This document shows, in pieces, positions 36,420-44,926 of a stretch of DNA of 64,000 nucleotides. The notes beneath the pieces are model-generated. The model did not search any database and was not told the origin of the DNA. It was given only the letters and a program-made list of their open reading frames with translations. The stretch lies in assembly GCF_030719215.1 (NCBI RefSeq), contig NZ_CP120983.1, positions 2,294,001 through 2,358,000 on the forward strand. Direction: 5' to 3'. Source of the DNA: Streptomyces sp. Alt3. Lineage in GTDB: Bacteria; Actinomycetota; Actinomycetes; Streptomycetales; Streptomycetaceae. The translations under genes were made by a program, and so were the position numbers. Each line of letters starts with the position of its first letter. Within the stretch, counting starts at the first letter, position 1.

Positions 36420-37934
36420 CTATCGGTCCCCGAAGACGGTGCGGTGCCAGTCCTTCCTGGCCACCGCGGTGTTGTCGTACATGACGTGCTTGACCTGCGT
36501 GTACTCCTCGAAGGAGTACGACGACATGTCCTTGCCGAAGCCACTGGCCCTGTATCCGCCGTGCGGCATCTCGCTGATGATCGGGATGTGGTCGTTGATC
36601 CACACGCAGCCCGCCCTGAGCTCGCGGGTGGCGCGGTTGGCCCGGTACAGACCGGTGCTCCAGGCGGAGGCGGCCAGCCCGTAGGGGGTGTCGTTGGCGA
36701 GGCGGATGCCCTCGTCGTCGGTGTCGAAGGGCAGCACCACGAGGACGGGCCCGAAGATCTCCGAGCTGACGATCTCGCTGTCCTGGGCGGCGCCCGTGAC
36801 GAGGGTCGGCCGGTAGTAGGCGCCGTCGGCGAGTTCGCCTCCGGGAGCCCCGCCACCGGTGACGACGGTGGCGTAGGAGCGGGCACGGTCGACGAATCCG
36901 GCGACACGGTCGCGCTGCTGACGGCTGATCAGCGGGCCCAGGTCGGTCGACGGGTCGAAGGGGTCGCCGAGCCGCACGGTCTCCATGAGGGCGGCGACCC
37001 CGCTGACGAAGGCGTCGTACAGGGGACGCTGGACATAGGCCCGGGTCGCGGCCGTGCAGTCCTGGCCGGTGTTGATGAGGGCCCCGGCGACCGCCCCGTG
37101 GACCGCCGAGTCCAGATCCGCGTCGTCGAACACGAGGAAGGGAGCCTTGCCGCCGAGTTCCAGGTGCAGGCGCTTGACGGTGGAGGTGGCGAGTTCGGCG
37201 ACCCGCCTGCCGACCGCGGTGGATCCGGTGAAGGAGGTCATCACGACGTCGGGGTGGCCGACGAGGTGCTCGCCCGCGTCCCGCCCGGCGCCGGAGACGA
37301 TGTTGATCACACCGTCGGGGATGCCGGCCTCCGTGGCCGCCTGGGCGAACATCAGCGAGGTCAGCGGCGTGATCTCGGCGGGTTTCAGCACGATGGTGTT
37401 GCCCGCGGCGACGGCCGGGAGGATCTTCCAGGCCGCCATCTGGAGGGGGTAGTTCCAGGGTGCGATCGAGCCGACGACCCCGAGGGCCTCACGGCGTACG
37501 TAGGAGGTGTGGTCGCCGCTGTACTCGGCGGCCGACCTCCCTTCCAGGTGGCGCGCGGCGCCGGCGAAGAACGAGGTGTTGTCGACCGTGCCGGGCACGT
37601 CGAACTCGGTGGAGAGCTTGAGGGGCTTGCCGCACTGCAGGGATTCGGCGTACGCGAGGTCCTCGGCCTGCACGGCGAGTACGGCGGCGAAGCGGTGCAG
37701 CGCCTCGGAACGCTCGCCCGGGGTGAGACCCGACCAGCCGGGGAACGCCTCCCGGGCCGCGGCCACGGCGGCGTCGACGTCTTCGGTGCCCGCCAGTTCG
37801 TACCGGAGGACCGTCCTGCCCGTGGCCGGGTCCACCACGTCCTGGTGGCGTCCCGATGTGCCGGGGCGCAGACGTCCGCCGATGTACTGCGCACCCTCGG
37901 CGAAGCGGTCCTGCACCTGGAAACCGTTGCCCAT
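36420..37934 (-). CDS. Gamma-aminobutyraldehyde dehydrogenase-like ALDH
   Basis: A 504-residue aldehyde dehydrogenase and first gene of the polyamine operon, with GGAGGAG before its ATG. Motifs seen: APWNYPLQMAAWKILPAVAAGN, FTGSTAVGRRV, the glutamate motif HLELGGKAPFLVFDD, the catalytic cysteine in NTGQDCTAATRAY and EIFGPVLVV. This is the PatD/PuuC-like subgroup that oxidises 4-aminobutyraldehyde or its gamma-glutamyl form. It should act right after the FAD oxidase encoded at the operon's end. Confidence 0.9.
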   Translation of the reverse strand: MGNGFQVQDRFAEGAQYIGGRLRPGTSGRHQDVVDPATGRTVLRYELAGTEDVDAAVAAAREAFPGWSGLTPGERSEALHRFAAVLAVQAEDLAYAESLQCGKPLKLSTEFDVPGTVDNTSFFAGAARHLEGRSAAEYSGDHTSYVRREALGVVGSIAPWNYPLQMAAWKILPAVAAGNTIVLKPAEITPLTSLMFAQAATEAGIPDGVINIVSGAGRDAGEHLVGHPDVVMTSFTGSTAVGRRVAELATSTVKRLHLELGGKAPFLVFDDADLDSAVHGAVAGALINTGQDCTAATRAYVQRPLYDAFVSGVAALMETVRLGDPFDPSTDLGPLISRQQRDRVAGFVDRARSYATVVTGGGAPGGELADGAYYRPTLVTGAAQDSEIVSSEIFGPVLVVLPFDTDDEGIRLANDTPYGLAASAWSTGLYRANRATRELRAGCVWINDHIPIISEMPHGGYRASGFGKDMSSYSFEEYTQVKHVMYDNTAVARKDWHRTVFGDR

Positions 37935-37971
37935 GACGTTCTCCTCCGCTGCCCCCTGACCAGGGGCGGCG

Positions 37972-38063
37972 TAGCTTCTTCTCGAATTGAGTGCCGATCC
38001 TGACAGAGCACACCTCTACCAACAAGTGATTCCGTTGTTTCCTTTTGGTTACGCAACGGAATC
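37972..38063. promoter_or_regulatory. Polyamine operon control region with 10-bp inverted repeat
   Basis: GATTCCGTTG (38028-38037) and CAACGGAATC (38054-38063) form a perfect inverted repeat with a 16-bp spacer, centres about two helical turns apart. On the minus strand TTGTTG (around 38021) and CAGGAT 17 bp later could be the -35 and -10 of the ALDH-pot operon. The palindrome would then sit just upstream of the -35 and also 74-109 bp upstream of the divergent NADAR gene. The regulator is unknown. Confidence 0.6.
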
Positions 38064-38136
38064 TGTCGACGATGTGTCTCGTGCGTACGGAAATCCCTGT
38101 ACGGGCTGTCAGTGGCGGATGCCAGACTCGGCTGCC

Positions 38137-38691
38137 ATGGGACAGGAACACATGGACGGCCTCCTGGCGCGCACGGCGCGCGGGGAGCACGTGAAGTACC
38201 TGCCGTTCTGGGGACATCGGCCCCGCCCGGACGGCAGGCTCGGGGAGAGCTGCCTCAGCCAGTGGTGGCCCTCGCCGTTCACGGTCGGCGCGGTGACCTA
38301 CGCGTCGGCGGAGCACTGGATGATGGCCGGCAAGGCGCGGCTCTTCGGGGACGCGGAGGCCGAGGCCGAGGCCGTGGCCGCGAGCAGCCCGGCGGCGGCG
38401 AAGAAGGTGGGCAGGCTGGTCAGGGGCTTCGACGACGAGGTGTGGATCCGTGAGCGGTTCGGCCTGGTCGTCGCGGGCAGCGTGCACAAGTTCGGTCAGG
38501 ATCCGGCGCTGCGGGCGTATCTGCTGGGCACCGGTGAACGCGTGCTCGTCGAGGCCAGTCCGATGGACCGGATATGGGGAATCGGGCTCGCCAAGGACGA
38601 TCCGCGCACGGCGGACCCCGCGTCCTGGCGTGGGCTCAACCTGCTGGGCTTCGCGCTGACGGAGGCACGCGCGCTGCTGCGCGCGGAGTGA
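38137..38691 (+). CDS. NADAR (YbiA-like) family protein
   Basis: The 184-residue protein has NADAR landmarks: FWGHRP, CLSQWWPSPFTVGAVTYASAEHWMM and the C-terminal WRGLNLLGFAL. NADAR proteins act on ADP-ribosyl or riboflavin-intermediate N-glycosides; some reverse guanine ADP-ribosylation. The start is uncertain: ATG 38137 lacks a strong ribosome site, and ATG 38119 would add six residues. It is divergent from the polyamine operon across the inverted repeat and convergent with the DUF4190 gene. Confidence 0.85.
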   Translation: MGQEHMDGLLARTARGEHVKYLPFWGHRPRPDGRLGESCLSQWWPSPFTVGAVTYASAEHWMMAGKARLFGDAEAEAEAVAASSPAAAKKVGRLVRGFDDEVWIRERFGLVVAGSVHKFGQDPALRAYLLGTGERVLVEASPMDRIWGIGLAKDDPRTADPASWRGLNLLGFALTEARALLRAE

Positions 38692-38704
38692 CACGGGGCG
38701 GGGC

Positions 38705-38732
38705 GGGGCCGGGGACCCGCGTCCCCGGCCCC
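38705..38732. terminator. Bidirectional terminator
   Basis: 12-bp arms GGGGCCGGGGAC and GTCCCCGGCCCC with a 4-nt loop lie between the convergent NADAR and DUF4190 genes. Confidence 0.85.
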
Positions 38733-38755
38733 GGGACCGCTCCGCACCGCGTCGG

Positions 38756-39466
38756 TCAGCGTGTGGTGCCGACCACCAGTGACGTGGCGTAGGGGTCGTA
38801 GTAGTCGTCTCCGCCGCTCGACTCGTCGTTGGCGACGGCCCAGATCAGGAATCCGAGGAAGACGGCGCTGATGACGATCGAGACCGAGCCGAGGATGATC
38901 CCGGCGAGGGCCATCCCGCCGTTGGTCGCCTCACCCCGCTTGGCACGGCCCCGGCCGATGATGCCGAAGATCAGGGCGAGGATGCCCAGGACGATGCCGA
39001 ACCCCCACATGCAGAATCCGACCACCGCGATGATGCCGAGCACCATGGCGGCGATACCGAGCCCGTTGGCGGGCGCCGGGCCCCAGGGCGGCTGGCCGGC
39101 GTAGCCGGGGTATCCCGGGTAGCCGTACGACGCCGAGGGCGCGGCAGGAGCCGCCGGATACCCGTACGCGGCCGAGGGCGCGGCGGGGGCGGCGGGGTAG
39201 CCGTACGGGTCGTGCTGTCCCGGACCGTTCGGCCCGACCGGAGGCGCGGGCACGGGGGGCTGCTGCGGGCCGAAGGTCCCGGCCGGCCCGGGTATCGGTC
39301 CGGTCCCGGAGTCGACGCCCGGCATCGAGGTGACCGTGGGCTGGTTGTGGACGGCGGGCGGGGCGGCGTCCGCGGGCTGCTTGCCCAGTCCGACCCTGCT
39401 GTCCGGCGGAGCCCACGGATCGCGCGGCGCGCCCTCGCCCCCGGGCTGCTGTGTGTTGTCTGACAT
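38756..39466 (-). CDS. DUF4190-type membrane protein with Pro-rich N-terminus
   Basis: Residues 1-130 of 236 are Pro/Gly/Ala-rich with an imperfect tandem repeat (GYPAAPAAPSA twice, then GYPGYPGY). Residues about 140-225 form two helices (LGIAAMVLGIIAVVGFCMW..., MALAGIILGSVSIVISAVF) typical of DUF4190 proteins. The ATG at 39466 follows GGGGGAGG. The function is unknown; such proteins are abundant in Streptomyces. Confidence 0.8.
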   Translation of the reverse strand: MSDNTQQPGGEGAPRDPWAPPDSRVGLGKQPADAAPPAVHNQPTVTSMPGVDSGTGPIPGPAGTFGPQQPPVPAPPVGPNGPGQHDPYGYPAAPAAPSAAYGYPAAPAAPSASYGYPGYPGYAGQPPWGPAPANGLGIAAMVLGIIAVVGFCMWGFGIVLGILALIFGIIGRGRAKRGEATNGGMALAGIILGSVSIVISAVFLGFLIWAVANDESSGGDDYYDPYATSLVVGTTR

Positions 39467-39585
39467 GGGCCTCCCCCATCGTGGTCCAGCCATGCTACGG
39501 CCCGGCGTCCGGCCGCAGGGCCCCGCATACGATGATCGGTGCGGCCGGACGCCCGACCGAACATCCAGAGATCCGGGAGTATCCG

Positions 39586-40620
39586 ATGAACGATCTGCAC
39601 CCCTTCATCGCGGGGCTGCCCAAGGCCGAGCTGCACGTGCACCACGTCGGGTCCGCCTCGCCCCGCATCGTGGCCGAACTGGCCGCCCACCACCCCGACT
39701 CCAAGGTCCCCACGGATCCGGAGGCGCTCTCGGACTTCTTCACCTTCACCGATTTCGGGCACTTCATCGACGTCTACCTCTCGGTGGTGGACCTGATCCG
39801 CACTCCCGAGGACGTCCGGCTGCTGACCTTCGAGGTCGCCCGGGACATGGCGCGGCAGAACATCCGGTACGCGGAACTGACCGTCACCCCGTTCAGCTCG
39901 ACGCGTCGGGGCATCCCGGAGCAGGGCTTCATGGAGGCCATCGAGGACGCCCGCAAGGCCGCCGAGGCGGAGCTCGGGGTCGTCCTGCGCTGGTGCTTCG
40001 ACATTCCGGGAGAGGCCGGGCTGGAGGCAGCCGAGGAGACGACCCGCCTCGCGGTGGACCTGCGGCCCGAGGGGCTGGTGTCCTTCGGCCTCGGCGGACC
40101 CGAGATCGGCGTGGACCGCCCGCAGTTCAAGCCCTACTTCGACCGTGCGATCGCCGAGGGTCTGCACTCCGTCCCGCACGCCGGGGAGACCACGGGCCCG
40201 GGGACCGTCTGGGACGCGCTGACGGCTCTGCGCGCCGAGCGCATCGGGCACGGCACCAGCTCCACCCAGGACCCGAAGCTGCTGGCACACCTCGCCGAGC
40301 ACCGCATCGCCCTGGAGGTCTGCCCCACGTCGAACATCGCCACCCGGGCGGTCCCGGACCTCGACCGGCACCCGCTGAAGGAAATGGTCGAGGCCGGTGT
40401 CCTCGTCACGATCAACAGCGACGACCCGCCCATGTTCGGCACCGACCTCAACAACGAGTACGGGGTGGCGGCCCGGCTGCTCGGCCTCGACGAGCGCGGT
40501 CTGGCCGGGCTGGCGAAGAACGCCGTGGAGGCCTCGTTCCTGGACCCGGCCGGCAAGCGCGCGCTGAGCGCCGAGATCGACACGTACACGACGAACTGGC
40601 TGGAGGCCCCCGGCCGGTGA
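39586..40620 (+). CDS. Adenosine deaminase family enzyme, probably aminodeoxyfutalosine deaminase
   Basis: A 344-residue metal-dependent deaminase with the amidohydrolase barrel: KAELHVHHVGSASPR (metal HxH), SVPHAGETTGP (HAGE), RIGHGTS and the terminal INSDDPPMFGTDL (catalytic Asp). GGGAG lies 6 nt before the ATG. The HVHHVGS variant and actinobacterial context fit the aminodeoxyfutalosine deaminase of the futalosine menaquinone pathway (a similar S. coelicolor protein, SCO5662 as I recall, has that activity). Plain adenosine deaminase remains possible. Confidence 0.88.
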   Translation: MNDLHPFIAGLPKAELHVHHVGSASPRIVAELAAHHPDSKVPTDPEALSDFFTFTDFGHFIDVYLSVVDLIRTPEDVRLLTFEVARDMARQNIRYAELTVTPFSSTRRGIPEQGFMEAIEDARKAAEAELGVVLRWCFDIPGEAGLEAAEETTRLAVDLRPEGLVSFGLGGPEIGVDRPQFKPYFDRAIAEGLHSVPHAGETTGPGTVWDALTALRAERIGHGTSSTQDPKLLAHLAEHRIALEVCPTSNIATRAVPDLDRHPLKEMVEAGVLVTINSDDPPMFGTDLNNEYGVAARLLGLDERGLAGLAKNAVEASFLDPAGKRALSAEIDTYTTNWLEAPGR

Positions 40621-40642
40621 CCCCTCCGGTCACAATGGCCTC

Positions 40643-41347
40643 ATGACCACCACCGTCACCGCCGTGGCCCACCGCGGCGATCCCTACCGTGCCCGTGAGA
40701 ACACGCTCCCCTCAATCCGGTCCGCCGTGGACAGGGGGGCGGACGCGGTCGAGATCGATGTCCGCGTCACCCGGGACAAGGTGCCCGTGCTGCTCCACGA
40801 CTCCACGCTGGAGCGCCTGTGGGGCCACGACGTCCGCCTCGACCGTCTGGAACAGCGGGAGTTGGCGGAGCGGACCGGCGGCGGGGTGCCCACCCTGCGC
40901 CAGGCGTTGTCCGCCGCAGGTGACCGCCGGGTCATGCTCGACCTGCCCGGCGCGACCGACAACTCCGTACGGGAGACCGTCGCCGTCGTGCGGGAGTGCG
41001 GGGCGCAGGACCGCGTGTACTACTGCGCGGACACGCACGCGATGCTGAAGGTGCGCGCGGCCGATCCGTCCGCCGAGATCGCGCTGACCTGGACGACCCT
41101 CGCACCGCCGCGCTCCGTACTGCTCGACGCGGTGCGGCCGCGCTGGCTGAACTACCGCTTCGGGCTGCTGAGCCGCGAGCTGGCCGACCGCGTCCACGCC
41201 GACGGGCTGCTGGTCTCCGCCTGGACGGTGGACACCCGGCGCACGATGCGCCGGCTGCTGGCGTACGGCGTCGACTCGATCACCAGCAACCGGATCGATG
41301 CACTCCGGAAGCAGCTGGCCAACTCCCCTGTTCCAGAGGCCCCTTGA
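40643..41347 (+). CDS. Glycerophosphodiester phosphodiesterase
   Basis: The 234-residue TIM-barrel enzyme hydrolyses glycerophosphodiesters to glycerol-3-phosphate. It shows the AHRGDPYRARENTLPSI start, the EIDVRVTRD metal site, LLHDSTLERLW and the late LLVSAWTVDT. No signal peptide is present, so it is probably cytosolic. It follows the deaminase gene by 22 bp and may be co-transcribed with it. Confidence 0.92.
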   Translation: MTTTVTAVAHRGDPYRARENTLPSIRSAVDRGADAVEIDVRVTRDKVPVLLHDSTLERLWGHDVRLDRLEQRELAERTGGGVPTLRQALSAAGDRRVMLDLPGATDNSVRETVAVVRECGAQDRVYYCADTHAMLKVRAADPSAEIALTWTTLAPPRSVLLDAVRPRWLNYRFGLLSRELADRVHADGLLVSAWTVDTRRTMRRLLAYGVDSITSNRIDALRKQLANSPVPEAP

Positions 41348-41398
41348 TCGGTCCGGCATCATGGGCGGTCCCTGCCGTCCGTGATCCCAGGAGCAGAC

Positions 41399-42205
41399 GT
41401 GACCGAACCCGGCCCCCGCACCCCGCCCTCCCGCGTCCGTGCCGACATCGCCCACAACGCCCGGGTCTGGAACCACTGGCTGGGCGGCGCCGACAACTAC
41501 CCCGTGGACCGGGCGGTGGGCGACCGGGTGACCGGCATGTATCCGAGCATCGGCGAAGTGGCCCGGGCGGACCGGGCGTTCCTCGGCCGGGTGGTACGCC
41601 ACCTGGCCGGTGACGCGGGGATCGGCCAGTTCCTGGACATCGGCACCGGACTGCCGACGGCGGACAACACCCATGAGGTCGCCCAGCACACCGCGCCCGA
41701 CGCACGCGTCGTCTACGTCGACAACGACCCGATCGTCCTGGAGCACGCGCGCTCCCTGCTCACCAGCGCACCCGAGGGCGCCACCGAGTACGTCGAGGCG
41801 GACGCGCGGGATCCGGAACTGATCCTCCGCACGGCCGGACGGACCCTGGACCTCCGGCGGCCGGTCGCGGTGATGATGCTGGGCATCCTCAACTTCGTCC
41901 TGGACACGGACGAGGCACGGGGCATCGTGACGAAGCTGATGGAGGCCCTGCCGTCCGGCAGCCATCTGGTGCTCACCCATCCCACGACGGAGCTGGGCGG
42001 CGAGGGCAACGAGGCCGCCATGCGCTTCTGGAACGAGAACGCCAATCCGCCGATCACCGCCCGCAGCCGGACCGAGTTCGCCTCGTTCCTCGACGGCCTG
42101 GACGTCCTGGAGCCCGGCATCGTGTCCTGCTCCCGCTGGCGGGCGGGGTCCCACGGTCCGGCCCCGGAGGTCGCCCAGTTCGGCGCGGTGGGCCGGAAGC
42201 CCTGA
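41399..42205 (+). CDS. SAM-dependent methyltransferase (DUF574 type)
   Basis: A 268-residue protein of the Streptomyces-rich DUF574/S-adenosyl methyltransferase family: NARVWNHWLGGADNYPVDR near the N-terminus, the SAM loop FLDIGTGLPTADNTHEVA, VVYVDNDPIVLEHAR and AVMMLGILNFV. The GTG at 41399 has an AGGAG site. Substrates of this family are mostly unknown. It is 51 bp after the phosphodiesterase gene. Confidence 0.88.
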   Translation: MTEPGPRTPPSRVRADIAHNARVWNHWLGGADNYPVDRAVGDRVTGMYPSIGEVARADRAFLGRVVRHLAGDAGIGQFLDIGTGLPTADNTHEVAQHTAPDARVVYVDNDPIVLEHARSLLTSAPEGATEYVEADARDPELILRTAGRTLDLRRPVAVMMLGILNFVLDTDEARGIVTKLMEALPSGSHLVLTHPTTELGGEGNEAAMRFWNENANPPITARSRTEFASFLDGLDVLEPGIVSCSRWRAGSHGPAPEVAQFGAVGRKP

Positions 42206-42319
42206 TGCGGAGAGCCGGGACGCGGTGGCAGGCCGCGCGGCACCGGCGGCCTCCGCCGATGTCACGGCCATGCCCTCACACGCACGCCACAACCTCGGAG
42301 CTCCGCCGGCGGGATGAGG

Positions 42320-42823
42320 TCACACCGCCGCGGCCGCCTCCAGGCGCCTGATCATGCGGTGGACGACGAGCAGCGGGATGATCCCGAAGACCCCGAAGGA
42401 CATGTCGATCACCGTCCACCAGAAGGGGATGTCGCGGATCGGCCCGCAGATCAGGGCGAGGGGGATGATCCCGGCGCAGGCGATCATGCCGAACTGGATC
42501 ACCCAGATGTTGCGGACCGGGTCGCGGTAGGGACCGTAGAAGGCCACCGCGATGACGAGGTGGGCGAAGGCCAGCCAGTCGGTGCCGTAGAGGACGAAGG
42601 GGTACGCCGCATCGGCCTCATCGAGGCCGGTGCGGACCCGGGTGATCCACTCCACGAGGGCCGGGAAGTGCTCGGGAGCGGGGGAGGCGGAGGACGTCAG
42701 CAGGTCCTCGGCCCAGTGGAGTTCGGTGACCAGCGGGAAGGCCGTGAGGCCGCTGAACACCAGACAGACGATGAAGACGACCAACCACACGCGTATGCGC
42801 CGCAACAGGGCTCGCTCGCTCAT
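42320..42823 (-). CDS. Four-helix integral membrane protein, function unknown
   Basis: I do not recognise a named family with confidence. The 167-residue protein has helices around VWLVVFIVCLVFSGLTAFPL, DWLAFAHLVIAVAFYGPYRD, IWVIQFGMIACAGIIPLALI and FWWTVIDMSFGVFGIIPLL, with a basic C-terminal RMIRRLE tail. The frame is open upstream, but the helices begin just after M42823. The arms TGAAC/GTTCA (42846-42857) lie 23 bp upstream. Confidence 0.75.
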   Translation of the reverse strand: MSERALLRRIRVWLVVFIVCLVFSGLTAFPLVTELHWAEDLLTSSASPAPEHFPALVEWITRVRTGLDEADAAYPFVLYGTDWLAFAHLVIAVAFYGPYRDPVRNIWVIQFGMIACAGIIPLALICGPIRDIPFWWTVIDMSFGVFGIIPLLVVHRMIRRLEAAAAV

Positions 42824-43261
42824 GCCCCGCAGCGTACGCCCATCATGAACACGTTCAAAAAGAGGGTTCCGCCGTATCTCTGGGCCCGTAGTCCGACGTC
42901 GGCGTTCCACCTCTTCGCGCATCCTGTGCGCTCGTGATGTCCCGGCTACGGCGAGGCGTTGACGCATCGCGCCATCGGGGAAGATCAGCGAGCCCTCAAC
43001 GGGCGCGGCGGTCTCCCCGTCCTCGGCGGAGGCCAGGAGCTCGCCCGCGCGCCTGGTCTCCCGACCGGGCTCTGCCCTGTTGCACGCGATGCCCGTGATC
43101 CCGGATCGCCAGGGCGCGCCGTGCCGCCTCACCGGGTCGAACGCGGGTGAAGCAGCTGCGGGTCCAGGTGTGCGGCGACGTCGCGTTGCCGCGACCGGTC
43201 CGGCGGGAACGCCCCGTTGCGCACACCCTGTCCGTGGGGCGCACCCCTGCCCCGGAACGCG
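42824..43261. other. Apparently gene-free region
   Basis: Open frames here lack ribosome sites and family motifs and look like GC-driven shadows. It holds the upstream region of the membrane protein gene, including the TGAAC-AC-GTTCA repeat, and otherwise nothing I can name. A decayed gene remnant is possible. Confidence 0.45.
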
Positions 43262-43295
43262 CGTACGGCCCCGGGCCGGAGCCCGGGGCCGTACG
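43262..43295 (-). terminator. Terminator of aldehyde dehydrogenase gene
   Basis: 15-bp perfect arms CGTACGGCCCCGGGC and GCCCGGGGCCGTACG with a 4-nt loop lie 14 bp after the stop at 43310. Confidence 0.9.
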
Positions 43296-43309
43296 GTCGG
43301 ACGTCCGGC

Positions 43310-44749
43310 TCAGTCGTCGAGCGAGGTCATGACGTGCTTGATCCGGGTGTAGTCCTCGAAGCCGTACGCGGAGAGGTCCTTGCCGTAACCGGACTTCTTG
43401 AACCCGCCGTGCGGCATCTCCGCGACGAGCGGGATGTGGGTGTTGATCCACACGCAGCCGAAGTCGAGCTTCTTCGACATCCGCATGGCACGGGAGTGGT
43501 CCTTGGTCCAGACCGAGGAGGCCAGGGCGTACTCGACGCCGTTGGCGTACTCCACGGCCTGGGCCTCGTCCGTGAAGGACTGGACGGTGATGACGGGGCC
43601 GAAGACCTCGTGCTGGACGATCTCGTCGTCCTGCCTGAGACCGGAGACGACGGTCGGGGCGTAGAAGTAGCCCTTGTCACCGACCCGGTGGCCGCCGGCC
43701 TCGACCCTCGCGTGCGCGGGGAGGCGCTCGATGAAGCCGCTGACCTGCGCCAGCTGGCCGGCGTTGTTGAGCGGGCCGTAGAGCACGTCCTCGTCGTCCG
43801 GCAGACCGGTCTTCGTGTCGGCCGCCGCCTTGGCGAGCGCGGTGACGAACTCGTCGTGGATGGACTCGTGGACCATGACACGGGTCGCGGCCGTACAGTC
43901 CTGGCCGGCGTTGAAGTAACCCGCGACCGAGATCCCCTCCACGGCCTTGGCGATGTCGGTGTCCTCGAACACGACGACGGGTGCCTTGCCGCCGAGCTCC
44001 AGGTGGACCCGCTTGACGTCCTTCGCAGCGGACTCCGCGACCTGGATACCGGCCCGTACGGATCCGGTGATGGAGGCCATCGCGGGGGTGGGGTGCTCGA
44101 CCATCGCGCGGCCGGTGTCACGGTCGCCGCAGATGACGTTGAAGACGCCCTTGGGCAGGATCTGCCCGATGATCTCGGCGATGAGCACGGTCGACGCCGG
44201 GGTGGTGTCGGACGGCTTGATGACCACGGTGTTGCCCGCGGCGAGCGCCGGGGCGAACTTCCACACGGCCATCATCATCGGGTAGTTCCACGGGGCGACC
44301 TGGGCGCACACGCCCACGGGCTCGCGACGGACGATGGAGGTGAGGCCCTCCATGTACTCGCCGGCCGAGCGGCCCTCCAGCAGCCGGGCGGCACCCGCGA
44401 AGAAGCGGATCTGGTCCACCATCGGCGGGATCTCTTCGGTCCGGGTGAGCTCCAGCGGCTTGCCGGTGTTCTCCGACTCGGCCGCGACGAGGTCCTCCGC
44501 ACGCTCCTCGAAGGCGTCCGCGATCTTCAGCAGGGCCTTCTGGCGCTCGGCGGGCGTGATGTCGCGCCAGGCGGGGAACGCGGCCTCGGCGGCGTCCATG
44601 GCGGCGTCGACGTCGGCCTGTCCCGAGAGGGGGGAGGTCGCGTAGACCTCTTCCGTCACCGGGTTGACCACGTCGATGGTCCGTCCGTCCGCGGCGTCCC
44701 GGAACTCTCCGTTGATGTAGTTGCGCAGGCGGCGCACCTCGGTGGTCAC
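43310..44749 (-). CDS. Gamma-aminobutyraldehyde dehydrogenase
   Basis: The 479-residue enzyme oxidises 4-aminobutyraldehyde to GABA. Motifs: APWNYPMMMAVWKFAPALAAGN, the glutamate motif HLELGGKAPVVVFED, the catalytic Cys in NAGQDCTAATRVMV and EVFGPVITV. The GTG at 44749 (VTTEVRR) is favoured by GGAGG 7 nt before it; GTG at 44755 overlaps that site. It is divergent from the AsnC gene, the likely regulator, and is closely related to the aldehyde dehydrogenase at 36420. Confidence 0.92.
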   Translation of the reverse strand: MTTEVRRLRNYINGEFRDAADGRTIDVVNPVTEEVYATSPLSGQADVDAAMDAAEAAFPAWRDITPAERQKALLKIADAFEERAEDLVAAESENTGKPLELTRTEEIPPMVDQIRFFAGAARLLEGRSAGEYMEGLTSIVRREPVGVCAQVAPWNYPMMMAVWKFAPALAAGNTVVIKPSDTTPASTVLIAEIIGQILPKGVFNVICGDRDTGRAMVEHPTPAMASITGSVRAGIQVAESAAKDVKRVHLELGGKAPVVVFEDTDIAKAVEGISVAGYFNAGQDCTAATRVMVHESIHDEFVTALAKAAADTKTGLPDDEDVLYGPLNNAGQLAQVSGFIERLPAHARVEAGGHRVGDKGYFYAPTVVSGLRQDDEIVQHEVFGPVITVQSFTDEAQAVEYANGVEYALASSVWTKDHSRAMRMSKKLDFGCVWINTHIPLVAEMPHGGFKKSGYGKDLSAYGFEDYTRIKHVMTSLDD

Positions 44750-44926
44750 AACCACCCCTCCTGTCGGCTGTCCGATGGGTGAGACTTCCACCCTAAACCG
44801 TTCGGTGACGCTTTCGACATACCCAACCGCCGCGAACTTCGGATTCAGTGAGATTAGAGCATTCAGACAACGAATTTCATCGATTCAAGCTTGCCAGACA
44901 GACGAGTAGCGGTGCACAGTGGAGTC
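44750..44926. promoter_or_regulatory. AT-richer divergent control region, ALDH / AsnC
   Basis: These 177 bp are clearly less GC-rich than their surroundings, especially 44815-44890. A short inverted element CGA-ATTTCA-TCG (around 44869) and GATTCA/GCATTCA repeats could serve an Lrp-type regulator. No promoter can be fixed with confidence. Confidence 0.4.

Noticed and set aside
38756..39466. Pro-rich N-terminal repeats as a sign of a toxin or adhesin
   Set aside because: Such proline/glycine heads are common on Streptomyces DUF4190 proteins and give no functional clue.
42996..43451. Basic 151-residue minus-strand frame near the end of the aldehyde dehydrogenase
   Set aside because: It overlaps the dehydrogenase 3' end and its terminator, has Arg-rich shadow composition and no start signal.
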